Positions 41,251-49,554 of a stretch of DNA of 49,921 nt are shown here, piece after piece. The stretch is taken from positions 1 to 49,921 of the forward strand of contig JBPCQA010000040.1 of assembly GCA_050998615.1 (NCBI GenBank), written 5' to 3'. The DNA is from JBPCQA01 sp050998615 (GTDB lineage Bacteria > Actinomycetota > Actinomycetes > Propionibacteriales > Nocardioidaceae). A program made the translations under genes and the position numbers. The notes beneath the pieces are model-generated. The model ran no database searches and had not been told where the DNA came from. It saw only the letters and a list, made by a program, of their open reading frames with translations. Position 1 is the stretch's first letter. Each line of letters begins with the position of its first letter.

Positions 41251-41564
41251 GGTGACCTTGATCATCGCGAACCAGTATTCGAACTCGCCGAACATTTTCA
41301 CTGCGGCCGCATTCACCGCCAACACAAGGAGCCAGAAGAGTGTCACCGGCAGCCACAGGGGAATGTTCGGCCACCAGTACTGCACGTAGATTCCCGCGGC
41401 GATCACTTCCCCGCCGATGGCGATGACCTGCATCGACCAGTAGGTCCACCGCAACACGAACCCGGCCCACGGCCCGAGGTAGGAGTGCGCGATGGTACGA
41501 GCTGGCGGCCGGTCAGACCACGATGCAACTCAGTGCTTGGTTCGGTCCCTCGCGCGATGGTCAT
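41250..41564 (-). pseudogene. Amino acid permease with two deletions
   Basis: The start ATG 41564 gives an N-terminus MTIARGTEPSTELHRGLTGRQ typical of GABA/Lys-type permeases. Around 41505-41510 the frame breaks; the next frame continues HSYLGPWAGFVLRWTYWSMQ, VIAIGGEVIAAGIYVQYWW and FGEFEYWFAMIKVTA (helices 3-5). Thus ~60 residues (helices 1-2) are deleted out of frame, and everything after helix 5 is replaced by the XRE-cupin remnant. Not functional. Confidence 0.78.
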
Positions 41565-41607
41565 GTCGCCGTCCCTTTGGTGGGTTGGCCCTTCAGTGGT
41601 TGGCCGT

Positions 41608-42753
41608 TCAGCCGTTGGCTGTTGAGCGGTTGCGGTAGTTGCGGATCGCCCCGATGACGGCGTCGATGTCCTCAGCGGTGTTGTAGTAGTGCAGTGAGAG
41701 ACGAAGCAGACCGCCGCGCGGACTTGTGACAATTCGCCTACTCGCGAGATAACCGGCTAGCTCTTCGGGGCAGGCGTCGATGACCGCCACCTGCGGCCCG
41801 CGCTGCTGAGGGTTGGTCGGGGACCACAACCGCTCGCCGTCTGCGACCAGCCGGTCCTGAAGCTGTTGCCCGAGCTTGGCGATGTGGCCCTGTACGGCGG
41901 CGGGATCAAGAGTCGCCAACACCCGCATCCCCGCCACCGCACCGAATGCAGACGGGATCGAGGGAGTGCCGGTTTCGAAGCGGCGAGCGTGGGCCGGATA
42001 GTCGATGTGGCGCGGGTCGAAACCGAACGGGTTTCCCCTGCCGAACCAGCCGGTCTGCGCCGGCGGGATGGTATCGGCGAGGCCGCCACGAACATACAAG
42101 AACGCGATGCCAGGAATGCCGAGCATGTACTTGAGCGTGCCCGAGGTCAGGTAGTCACAATCAAGCTCGCGTACGTCGATGGGCTCGACCCCGGCGCCTT
42201 GATACGCGTCGACGAAGGTGCGTGCACCCGCGGCCCGTGCGGCCGAGATGACTTGCTTGGCCGGCAGCCTCGACCCGTTGCGGTAGGAGATCAGCGGCAC
42301 CGACACCAGGCCGCAGCTTTCGTCGATGACCGCCTCGTAGTCGGCGGCGTCTAGCAACCCATCGTGATCCGCGGCGTAGACGACCTTGGCGCCCGAAGGT
42401 TGCTGAGCCAACCAGACGTGCGCGACCGAGGGAAACTCCATCTCGGTGGTGACGATGCATGGTCGGTGACGCCAGTCCTGGGTCGAGGCGACCTGGAAGG
42501 CCGCGGCGGACGCGCAGGACACAACCGCCACGTCGTCGACGTCCGCGCCGATCATGCCCGCGAACAGTGCCCGGGCGGTGTCGACCTCTTCCATCCACCT
42601 CGACCACGGTGCGCCGTACTCGCGCATCGTGTACTGGAACTCCAGCAGTGCCGTGGCCAACGTGTCGGACAGGGCTCCTTGACTGCAGGAGGCCAGATGG
42701 ACGGTGTCGGTCAGCGAGGGGAATCGCCGCCGGAACTCTTCAGGCGTTTGCAT
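41608..42753 (-). CDS. Class V aminotransferase (PLP-dependent)
   Basis: 381 residues. SCASAAAFQVASTQDW binds the PLP phosphate region, TFVDAYQGAG has the Asp that pairs with the pyridine nitrogen, and SGTLKYMLGIPG the Schiff-base Lys. The C-terminal small domain ends LHYYNTAEDIDAVIGAIRNY. The sequence belongs to the isopenicillin-N-epimerase/cysteine-desulfurase-like group; substrate unknown. It is intact despite decayed genes on both sides, and its start is 22 nt from the cupin remnant stop, so the two once formed an operon. Confidence 0.88.
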   Translation of the reverse strand: MQTPEEFRRRFPSLTDTVHLASCSQGALSDTLATALLEFQYTMREYGAPWSRWMEEVDTARALFAGMIGADVDDVAVVSCASAAAFQVASTQDWRHRPCIVTTEMEFPSVAHVWLAQQPSGAKVVYAADHDGLLDAADYEAVIDESCGLVSVPLISYRNGSRLPAKQVISAARAAGARTFVDAYQGAGVEPIDVRELDCDYLTSGTLKYMLGIPGIAFLYVRGGLADTIPPAQTGWFGRGNPFGFDPRHIDYPAHARRFETGTPSIPSAFGAVAGMRVLATLDPAAVQGHIAKLGQQLQDRLVADGERLWSPTNPQQRGPQVAVIDACPEELAGYLASRRIVTSPRGGLLRLSLHYYNTAEDIDAVIGAIRNYRNRSTANG

Positions 42754-42775
42754 CTCGTCCTATCCTGTCGACCAG

Positions 42776-43265
42776 CTACTGAGTGCCCACGGTCAATGGG
42801 ATGGATTGGGCGGGGCTTCCGGGTGGAGTAAACACTCCGAGAAGCCGCAGATAGTCGCTGCTGATGTTCTCAACGAGGTGCGGCGTGCCCCGGGGCAGGT
42901 AGAAGCACCAACCCGGAGCCACCCGTTGTTCGTGGCCGTCGATCTCCACAACTCCCCGGCCGGAGACGACACACAACATCTCCGAGTAGGGGTGGTAGTG
43001 CGGCGGCGTGCGCAGCTGTGGGATGTATCCGATGAACTGGGTGACTCCGGAGCAACCGCTGCCAGGGTCGTGTAGCACTCGGAACTCGCGTTCGCTCGTC
43101 GCGTCTTGCGCCACTTGCTCGGCGAGGTCGATCCGTTCGCGGATCGGGCTGATCTGGTCGGCGGCTCGTGATCTCCCGGAGACCGCTGCGATCTCCAGCG
43201 GATGAGCGTCTCGCTCTCCGACCAGCTCGTACGTCGAAGCGCCCGGCACCAGCACAGCGACGTCT
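42776..43265 (-). pseudogene. C-terminal part of a bicupin protein
   Basis: The frame reads AVLVPGASTYELVG (end of a first cupin domain), a linker, and a complete second cupin: PHYHPYSEMLCVVSGRGVVEI and PRGTPHLVENIS with His/Glu metal ligands, ending PLTVGTQ. The first cupin domain is missing because the sequence joins an OsmC gene near 43256-43268 in a different frame. An ATG or TTG near 43255 could still express the single C-terminal domain, so residual function is possible. Confidence 0.7.
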
Positions 43266-43521
43266 CGGCCATCAGCGACTCGGCGGGGATGCCGTTGTTC
43301 TCACACTCGTTGGCGAGCGACATCGCAAAACAGCCGGCATGAGCTGCGCCGAGCAACTCCTCTGGATTGGTGGCCGGCTCCGCACCGATCCGGGTCTTGA
43401 GCGTAAACGGGAACTCCGCGCCATCCCTGCCAAGGACCAGTGCACCCAAACCGCTGCTCGCCGGGCCGGCCCAGCGAGCCGACGACGTACGACGAAGTGA
43501 CAACACCACGGCCTCCATCAA
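43256..43521 (-). pseudogene. N-terminal remnant of an OsmC/Ohr-family peroxide reductase
   Basis: From ATG 43521: ARWAGPASSGLGALVLG, TNPEELLGAAHAGCFAMSLANECENNGIP. NPEELLGAAHAGCF includes the first catalytic Cys of OsmC proteins. After LMAET (43260s) the frame runs into the bicupin DNA and becomes nonsense; the second catalytic Cys and the rest of the domain are lost. A perfect palindrome precedes the start codon. Confidence 0.78.
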
Positions 43522-43535
43522 GGTTACGACGTAGT

Positions 43536-43552
43536 GTTCAACCAGGTTGAAC
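43536..43552. promoter_or_regulatory. Perfect 8-1-8 palindrome upstream of the OsmC remnant
   Basis: GTTCAACCAGGTTGAAC, 15 bp before the ATG of the truncated OsmC gene. Length and symmetry fit a MarR- or GntR-type operator. It may have survived the decay of its target gene, or control the divergent flavoenzyme gene 230 bp away. Confidence 0.6.
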
Positions 43553-43778
43553 CCCGGATCGACCGACAGTAAGCCTGGCTATTGCGTCTTGTCAACGGCC
43601 GTCCTGCCTACGCAATGGTGAGATTCGGGTCCGTAGCCCCGACTTCTGGCGCACCCGGAGGGGCGACTGCCGTGTCGGGCGCCGGTCGCCGTGGGTAGCC
43701 GGCCGTCAAGTGCGACGCCGTGCACATTCGACACCGTGCGCATGTGGCCGGGCACACCTGGCCGGGCATACTTGTCCG

Positions 43779-44618
43779 GTGCGATTCGGAGTGTTCCTTC
43801 CACCCTTCCAGGAGTTTGCGGAGCCAGCGCGTGTGGTGGCCTTGGCCGAGGCCGCTGAGGATGCCGGCTGGGATGGTCTGTTCTTGTGGGATCACATGCT
43901 CGCGGGGCCTGGGGTGGCCGTCGCGGATCCCTGGGTGGTCATGGCTGCCATCGCCGCGAGGACCACCAGGCTTCGATTCGGCGCGTTGGTGACTCCCCTT
44001 GCCCGGCGCCGTCCCTGGGTGCTGGCGCGCCAGATCACCACACTGGACCGACTGTCCGCGGGACGGCTGGTCGCTGGCCTAGGCCTCGGCGACGACGGAT
44101 GGGGCGAGTTCAGTTCGTTCGGGGAGGTCGTCGACCCGGTGGTCCGTGGCGAGGTGCTCGATGAGGCACTCGAGCTGTTGCAGCGGTTGCTGTCGGCCGA
44201 ACCCGTCCGTTATCGCGGGCGCCACTACACGGTAGACACCGGCGCGTTCCTGCCAGGGCCACGACAAGTCCCGCTGCCCATCTGGGGGGCTTGCCGGTGG
44301 CCGAATCGCAAACCCATGGCAAGGGCTGCCACGTTGGCCGGCTGCTTTCCGATCTTCCCCAGTGCCGGAGCCCCGCCACCACCCGACCCGGCGGACATCG
44401 CCGCGATCCGTACGACGCTCACCGACTACGGTGCCAGCCCCGACATCGATCTGGTCGTCCGGTATGCGCTCTCCCGGCATGAGTCGACCAGCCACGGCGA
44501 CCAGATTGCCACGCTCGAAGAGGCGGGGGCGACCTGGATCTTGGACAGCTTCGCGCCAGGTGAGCAGCCGGCGCTCGTGGAAAACATCGTCAGCTCGGGC
44601 CCACCGCGCGAACGGTAG
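43779..44618 (+). CDS. LLM-class F420/FMN-dependent oxidoreductase
   Basis: 279 residues from GTG 43779 (VRFGVFLPPFQEFAEPARVV). TIM-barrel bacterial luciferase fold: AGWDGLFLWDHML, TTRLRFGALVTPLARRRPWVLARQITTLDRLSAGRLVAGLGLG and RYRGRHYTVDTGAFLPGPRQVPLPIW. The TLDxLSxGR(L/F) element is the family signature. Cofactor (F420 or FMN) and substrate are not determinable. Upstream in-frame codons to 43710 are His/Arg-rich and unlikely. The next gene, a cupin, is 104 bp downstream. Confidence 0.9.
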   Translation: MRFGVFLPPFQEFAEPARVVALAEAAEDAGWDGLFLWDHMLAGPGVAVADPWVVMAAIAARTTRLRFGALVTPLARRRPWVLARQITTLDRLSAGRLVAGLGLGDDGWGEFSSFGEVVDPVVRGEVLDEALELLQRLLSAEPVRYRGRHYTVDTGAFLPGPRQVPLPIWGACRWPNRKPMARAATLAGCFPIFPSAGAPPPPDPADIAAIRTTLTDYGASPDIDLVVRYALSRHESTSHGDQIATLEEAGATWILDSFAPGEQPALVENIVSSGPPRER

Positions 44619-44722
44619 CCGGCGAGTCCGACGGCACGCTGGTCGTGGACGTAGCGGCCAGCCGCCGGCGTAACGGCCCGGTGGCGCTTGCCTAAGTCTG
44701 GTGGAGTGGACAGACTGAGTCC

Positions 44723-45055
44723 ATGCAACGGATTTCTCTCGAGGCCCTCGCCCGTCAACAGCTCGACCGAGCGGCCACCGCGCACGGGGGGCACACTGCG
44801 GACACCGTCTATGGGGGCCGCGAGAAGGTGTTGCGTCAGACCGTGATTGGGATAGTTGCGGGAGCTTCCCTGGCCGAACACGAAAACCCTGGTGAGGCGA
44901 CCGTGCAGGTGTTGCACGGCAGGGTCCGGTTGTTGAGTGGCGACTTGTCGTGGGAGGCCCGCACCGGTGACATGATCTTCGTGCCCGACGCCCGCCACAG
45001 CCTCGAGGCATTGGAAGACTCAGCGCTGTTGCTGACCGTTGCGAAACTGCCCTAG
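44723..45055 (+). CDS. Single-domain cupin protein
   Basis: 110 residues. IGIVAGASLAEHENPGEATVQVLHGRVRLLS is cupin motif 1 with reduced His content (one His plus Glu), and TGDMIFVPDARHSLEALEDSALLLTVAK is motif 2 with its His. Proteins of this length with LAEHENPGEATVQVL are common in actinobacteria, often near oxidative or LuxR-type genes; a detoxifying or sensory role is speculative. Intact, co-directional with the LLM gene. Confidence 0.8.
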   Translation: MQRISLEALARQQLDRAATAHGGHTADTVYGGREKVLRQTVIGIVAGASLAEHENPGEATVQVLHGRVRLLSGDLSWEARTGDMIFVPDARHSLEALEDSALLLTVAKLP

Positions 45056-45083
45056 CATTCCACGGCGGCCCCGGACGTTGGCG

Positions 45084-45238
45084 CTACAGCATTGATGCCA
45101 TGTTGAAGGCCTGGGTCGGATAAACGAACAGCGTCTGTTTCAGGGCGGCGCGGATGTCCGCGCGGATGGCGAGGGCAAATACATTCGCGCACTCATCGGC
45201 CTCCGGGCCCAACAGATGAGCGCAGACCGCCAACGGTG
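45084..45238 (-). pseudogene. C-terminal scrap of a pyridine nucleotide-disulfide oxidoreductase
   Basis: About 50 codons on the minus strand read PLAVCAHLLGPEADE, CANVFALAIRADI, LKQTLFVYPTQAFNMASML and a stop. This is the dimerisation-domain tail of mercuric reductase/lipoamide-dehydrogenase-like flavoproteins (usual pattern GAHLLGPxAxE, FALAI, YPT). The rest of the gene is absent; it abuts the stop of the flavoprotein at 45239. Confidence 0.65.
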
Positions 45239-46522
45239 TTAGGTCAGCACTTCTCTGCCCGGTGGAGACTGTCCAGGCGATTCGCTGTAGACCTGCGTCA
45301 ACGGCACGTCGGGATCGACCAGCTTCGCGGTGTCAACCCGCCGCCCGGAGGCGACCAGGGTCTGGATGTCATCGGTGACATCCCAGATATTCACGTTCAT
45401 CCCGGCGAGCACGGTGCGGTTCTTGACCCAAAAGGCCAGAAACTCCCGCTTACCGACATCGCCACGGAAGACCACCTCGTCGTAACCGCCAGCTTCGACG
45501 TAGCCGGAATACTCCAATCCCAGGTCGTACTGGTCACTGAAGAAGTAGGGCGGCTTGTCGTAGACGGCATCCCGGCCAAGCATGCCCATAGCCGCGACTG
45601 CCGGCTGATTGAACGCGTTGGACCAATGCTCCACCCGGATGTGCCTGCCCAACGAGGGATGAAACGCGTTGGCGACATCACCAGCGGCGTAGATGTCGAG
45701 ATCAGACGAGCGCAGATGCTCGTCGACCACGATGCCATTGTCGACGGCGATCCCGGACGCCTCCGCGAGCTCGGTGTTGGGTGTGATGCCCACCCCGATG
45801 ACGACCAGGTCGGCATCGAGGTGCGAACCGTCCGCCAGTCTCACACCGGTGGCTCGATGTTCGCCGCCGGTGATCTCGGCCACCTGCACGCCGAGCCGCA
45901 GGTCTACCCCATGCTCGCGGTGCAAGCCGGCGAAGACCTCACCCAGTTCAGAGCCCAGCACGCGCAGCAACGGAAGCTCAGCAGCCTCCAGCACACTGAC
46001 CTCCAGGCCCAAGGTGCGGGCTGCCGCGGCGACTTCGAGGCCAATCCACCCGGCGCCGATCACAGCGACCCGCGACGCGGTCCGCAACGTCACCTTGAGC
46101 TGTTCACAATCCTCGATCCGGCGCAGGTAGAACACGCGATGCGGATCCGCACCTGGCACGCCCAACAAACGAGGCGAGGACCCGGTGGCGAGCAGCAACT
46201 TGTCGTAGCCGACCGGATCTCCCCTGTCAGTGCTTACCCGGTGCTCGGCCGGATCAATGGCGGTCGCACGGGTATGCAAGCGAAGATCGACGGAGTGCTC
46301 GGCGCACCACTGCTGCGGATGGACGTAGATCTTGTCCTTCTCAGACCGGTCCATCAGGTAGTCCTTCGACAACGGAGGCCTCTCGTACGGGCGCTCCGCT
46401 TCCTCGCCGATCAGAATGACGTGACCGTCAAAGCCCTCCTCCCGCAAAGCCTCGGCCGCCTTTGCGCCCGCCAAACTGGCCCCCACGATCACGAACGTTT
46501 GGTTCGCCGTCACCGGTGTCAC
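45239..46522 (-). CDS. FAD-dependent ferredoxin/rubredoxin reductase-type oxidoreductase
   Basis: 427 residues. First Rossmann FVIVGASLAGAKAAEAL (FAD), ERPPLSKDYLM, then NAD-binding VAVIGAGWIGLEVAAAA, LVVIGVGITPNTELA and DIYAAGDVANAFHP; the C-terminal domain (RVEHWSNAFNQPAVAAMGMLG) is the Reductase_C type. No redox-active CxxC, so it passes electrons from NAD(P)H to a ferredoxin or rubredoxin, as for P450 or dioxygenase systems. No partner is encoded here. Confidence 0.93.
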   Translation of the reverse strand: MTPVTANQTFVIVGASLAGAKAAEALREEGFDGHVILIGEEAERPYERPPLSKDYLMDRSEKDKIYVHPQQWCAEHSVDLRLHTRATAIDPAEHRVSTDRGDPVGYDKLLLATGSSPRLLGVPGADPHRVFYLRRIEDCEQLKVTLRTASRVAVIGAGWIGLEVAAAARTLGLEVSVLEAAELPLLRVLGSELGEVFAGLHREHGVDLRLGVQVAEITGGEHRATGVRLADGSHLDADLVVIGVGITPNTELAEASGIAVDNGIVVDEHLRSSDLDIYAAGDVANAFHPSLGRHIRVEHWSNAFNQPAVAAMGMLGRDAVYDKPPYFFSDQYDLGLEYSGYVEAGGYDEVVFRGDVGKREFLAFWVKNRTVLAGMNVNIWDVTDDIQTLVASGRRVDTAKLVDPDVPLTQVYSESPGQSPPGREVLT

Positions 46523-46602
46523 TCTCCTTGTCCGTCGTCCGCATCGTAAGACTGCCCAGTGGAGGGCGCCAACGGTTCACGGTCACCGCCAAGCCTTCTA
46601 GA

Positions 46603-47385
46603 CTAGGCCGGATCCGGCCTAGACCTGTCCCGCGCCGGCCGTTCGCGCCGCTGGTAGCGCAAGAAGAGATACCCCTCGTCCTCCAGCACGTCGGCGCGGC
46701 TCATCTCCAGGGGTTCGGGCAGTTTCGTTCCGTTTGCGATCCGCGGCGCGCCGCCGGCCAGCATCAGCGGGCTCAGAGTCAGGCACAGCTCATCCAGACA
46801 CCCAGCCGCGGCGAGCTGGGCTAGCAGCCGCGGCCCGCCTTCGCACGAGATGCGTGTGTGTCCCCGCGTCGCGAGCGCATCGACGGCGGCCACGGGCTCG
46901 ACCCAGTCGCCGCCGGCGACGATCATGTCCGCGACCTCGGCCATCGCACGCCGACGCTGAGCCGGTGCGGACTCGCAGGTAAGCACGATCGTCCGCGCGC
47001 GCTCGGGTGCCCGGTTAAACAGCGGGTCGGACAGGTCGAAATCCAGCGTCTTGGACACGACAGCGATCGGCGGCGTCGGCGGTCGGCCCACCCGGAGATC
47101 GCCCCACAGTGGCGTCGGCTCCACCGGCTCGTAGTGCTCAACATGGACCGTACCGGCGCCCACCAAGATGACATCGGCAAGACCACGCAACAGCGAGAAG
47201 AGCGCATGGTCCGTCTTGTTACCAAGTCCACCGGAGCGACCGCCGACCGTCGCCGCACCATCCACACTTGATACAAAGTTCGCCCGCACCCAGCGCGTAC
47301 CGCCGTCGGGAAATGAGTACGCCGCCGCTAGGTCCACATCCTCTTCGAGGTTGGGATACAAACGTCGCATCGGCGGCATCTCCAT
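46603..47385 (-). CDS. Pyrimidine reductase family protein (RibD C-terminal domain)
   Basis: 260 residues from ATG 47385 (MEMPPMRRLYPNLE); ATG 47400 and 47370 are alternatives. WVRANFVSSVDGAATVGGRSGGLGNKTDHALFSLLRGLADVILVGAGTV is the RibD_C NADPH-binding core; TRISCEGGPRLLAQLAAAGCLDELCLTLSPLMLAGG completes it. The full deaminase domain of RibD is absent, as in the stand-alone actinobacterial family that reduces a pyrimidine in riboflavin- or F420-like pathways or is moonlighting. It is divergent from the histidine kinase remnant. Confidence 0.88.
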   Translation of the reverse strand: MEMPPMRRLYPNLEEDVDLAAAYSFPDGGTRWVRANFVSSVDGAATVGGRSGGLGNKTDHALFSLLRGLADVILVGAGTVHVEHYEPVEPTPLWGDLRVGRPPTPPIAVVSKTLDFDLSDPLFNRAPERARTIVLTCESAPAQRRRAMAEVADMIVAGGDWVEPVAAVDALATRGHTRISCEGGPRLLAQLAAAGCLDELCLTLSPLMLAGGAPRIANGTKLPEPLEMSRADVLEDEGYLFLRYQRRERPARDRSRPDPA

Positions 47386-47397
47386 GTCAGGTTTCAG

Positions 47398-48222
47398 CAA
47401 GACGCTGCCACTCTATTGCCGGGGGTCATCGGTCCCGGCGGCGAGGGGCTCGTCCAGTTCGTCGCCACAGGAATGGACCGCCGCACCCAGGAGCGGATCG
47501 GAGATCGCCTCTTGGACGCGGCATCCTGCGGCTGTGCATCGACGGGCCAGAGGCGGCCATTCGACTCGATGACCTCTCCGCGCACCCGACGCAAGACGAC
47601 TTCCCAGCCCGCCATCCCCTTATCGTCTGGCCTCGGGGTGCCCGTCCGGATCAGGGGCACGCTCTTCGGAAGCCTGCACCTGACCCACAAAGCCGGATCT
47701 GCGACTTTCACCGACGACGAGACGATGGTGCAGGCGTTAGCCACAGCCGCATGTTTCGTCATAGACAACGCCGGGCTGCGGGCGCATTTGGCTGACCGCG
47801 GAGCGCTAGTCGCCGTCTAGGACAAGGAGTATGGATCGGACGACATCAAGGAGCGGGAGTTGCTCGCCTCATTCGCGAACCAGGCATCCCTCGCTCTAGA
47901 CCGGACGCAGGCGCTTTTCGACCGTGAGGAGCTGGCCGTCATCTCGGACCGAGAGCGCGTCGCGCGGGCCCTGCTCGACCTGGTCATCCAGCGGCTCTTC
48001 GCGCCCGGGCTGCGGCTGCAGGCCATCGAGTCCGACGCGTTCCGTCCCGAGATCAGCGCCTGGATCGGCAGGTTGGACGACGGTGCGGGTCTGCCTCGGG
48101 TGATCCGCGAGAGTGGCCTGCGCAATGCCAGATGCCGCGAACGCAGACTAGGGGGCGTGTTCGAAATCACCAGCCGCGAATCGCATGGCACCTCACTGGT
48201 GTGGCGCGTCCCACTCTCCTGA
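47398..48222 (+). pseudogene. Decayed DevS/DosT-like GAF sensor histidine kinase
   Basis: Pieces in order: GVIGPGGEGLVQFVATGMD (GAF1, frame 1), SPLGRGILRLCIDGPEAAIRLDDLSAHP (frame 3), LGVPVRIRGTLFGSLHLTHKAG and FVIDNAGLRAHLAD (frame 1), in-frame TAG at 47818-47820, then ELLASFANQASLALDRTQ (end of GAF2), DRERVARALLDLVIQRLFAPGL, a deletion, and GLPRVIRESGLRNARCRERRLGGVFE to RVPLS. The phospho-acceptor His of the DLHD box is Leu (RALLD), the N-box is gone, and the N-terminus is missing. Nonfunctional relic of a redox/hypoxia sensor of the DosR dormancy type. Confidence 0.85.
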
Positions 48223-48241
48223 CGAGCGGTGCTGTGTCCGC

Positions 48242-49129
48242 TCAGAGTTCGGGGACGACAGCCACGACGCAGTGTGCATGCTCGGTCACGGTACGGCTCA
48301 CCTGGCCCTCGAGCCTAGCCGAGAGCGTGCTCTTGTGCCGGGCACCGACGACAACCATGCCTGCGTCCTTCGATGCCGCGAGCAGGGAGTCGTCGGGGAG
48401 GCCCTTGGCGATCCGGTAGGTTACCACGACGTCGCGGAACTTCTCGGTCATTCCGGCGACGGTCTTGAGCACTTGCTGCGCTTCGTCCGCGTAGGCCAAC
48501 GCCTGCATGGCGTGGGGCGCGGTGTCGGTGTGCCCGAGCGTCGGGTCCCAGAACCCGTGCAGAATCGTCAACGGCAACGATCTCAGGGATGCCTGTCGGA
48601 AGGCGAACTCGGCCGCGCTGCTCAGCGGCTGGAAGCCGCTGAGGCCGACCACGATCTGACGCTGGCTGTCGTCGGCTTCCTGCGGACGCATCACCACCAC
48701 GGGGCAGCGGGCGTGTTGGGTCAGGGCGATGCTGACCGAGCCCAGCAACAGCGAGCGGACCGGTCCGTATCCCCGCGAGCCCACGACGATCATCGACGCT
48801 TCGTCTGAGAGGTCCATCAGCACCTGTCGAGGATCGGCGAGCTCGAATATGGTCTGGACGTCGAGCTTGTCGTTCGCATCGAGGCGGACTGCGGCGCGTG
48901 CTGTCTCCAGCAGCTCTCTGCCCCCGGCCTCGATCGCCTCCACGAACTGCGTCATGCCGAAGCCGTATTCACCGGCCCACTTGTTTCGCCGCGGGTCGAT
49001 GGCGTGGACCAGAACCAACGGACGGCCCTCGAGCCGGGACTGCTTCTCGGCCCAGAGCACCGCGCGCGCACTGGCCTCGGAGCCATCAACTCCGACGAGG
49101 ATGCTGCCAGCGGCATTTGAAGTGTTCAT
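48242..49129 (-). CDS. Tandem universal stress protein (two Usp domains)
   Basis: 295 residues. Usp domain 1 (~8-150) has SILVGVDGSEASARAVLWA, and the ATP loop VVGSRGYGPVRSLLLGSVS (G-2x-G-9x-G-S). Domain 2 (~160-295) begins QIVVGLSGFQPLSSAAEFA; its loop VVGARHKSTLSARLEGQVS has lost the glycine pattern, so it is likely not ATP-binding. Tandem Usps of this kind belong to hypoxia/dormancy regulons in mycobacteria. It sits between relics of a DevS-like kinase and a DevR-like regulator, with a DosR-box-like sequence 57 bp before its start. Confidence 0.94.
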   Translation of the reverse strand: MNTSNAAGSILVGVDGSEASARAVLWAEKQSRLEGRPLVLVHAIDPRRNKWAGEYGFGMTQFVEAIEAGGRELLETARAAVRLDANDKLDVQTIFELADPRQVLMDLSDEASMIVVGSRGYGPVRSLLLGSVSIALTQHARCPVVVMRPQEADDSQRQIVVGLSGFQPLSSAAEFAFRQASLRSLPLTILHGFWDPTLGHTDTAPHAMQALAYADEAQQVLKTVAGMTEKFRDVVVTYRIAKGLPDDSLLAASKDAGMVVVGARHKSTLSARLEGQVSRTVTEHAHCVVAVVPEL

Positions 49130-49185
49130 GACTCAACCCTAACTGTCGGATGCCCGGTCGGTAGTGTCCGACGTCCTTTCGAGAC

Positions 49186-49200
49186 AGGACCATTGGCCTT
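49186..49200. promoter_or_regulatory. DosR/DevR-box-like sequence upstream of usp
   Basis: AGGACCATTGGCCTT, an imperfect palindrome (10 of 15 positions), resembles the GGGAC(C/T)...GGCCC form of DosR boxes and is 57-71 bp before the Usp start. The match is partial and made by eye. Confidence 0.35.
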
Positions 49201-49277
49201 GCGAACCGCGCCGACTCGGGACGCGCCATGGACGTGTTGCCAACCTCGGAAAATATGCCTGCCGGAGTCCATCGAGC

Positions 49278-49463
49278 TCAACCGGAGATGTGCGAACGCT
49301 GGGTGCGTCTCCGCGCGGGAATCCGAGCGATAGCGCTCTGCGCGGAGCCGGACTCTCCCACCACAGTGATGTCACCGGCCCTCTCAAGCAGGGCGCGCAG
49401 CCCCTTGCGCACCACCTCATGGTCGTCAAGCAGGTAGACGGTGATCACGTTCGAATCGCTCAT
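49278..49463 (-). pseudogene. Truncated DevR/NarL-type response regulator
   Basis: The first ~52 residues of a receiver domain are clear: VITVYLLDDHEVVRKGLRALLERAGDITVVGESGSAQSAIARIPARR. The phospho-acceptor Asp region (VxVLDVRLPDG) should follow but is replaced by unrelated DNA and a stop; the LuxR-type HTH is absent. Acidic DD near residue 13 survives. This, with the kinase relic at 47398-48222, is the debris of one two-component system on either side of usp. Confidence 0.82.
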
Positions 49464-49554
49464 GTTGCTCTGTGTTACCCCTCCCGGCTAGGCGGGCTCA
49501 ATCGGTCGTTGCAACACCCCCTGAGGTTCCCCCCGGACCGTAGAGGCATCCACA

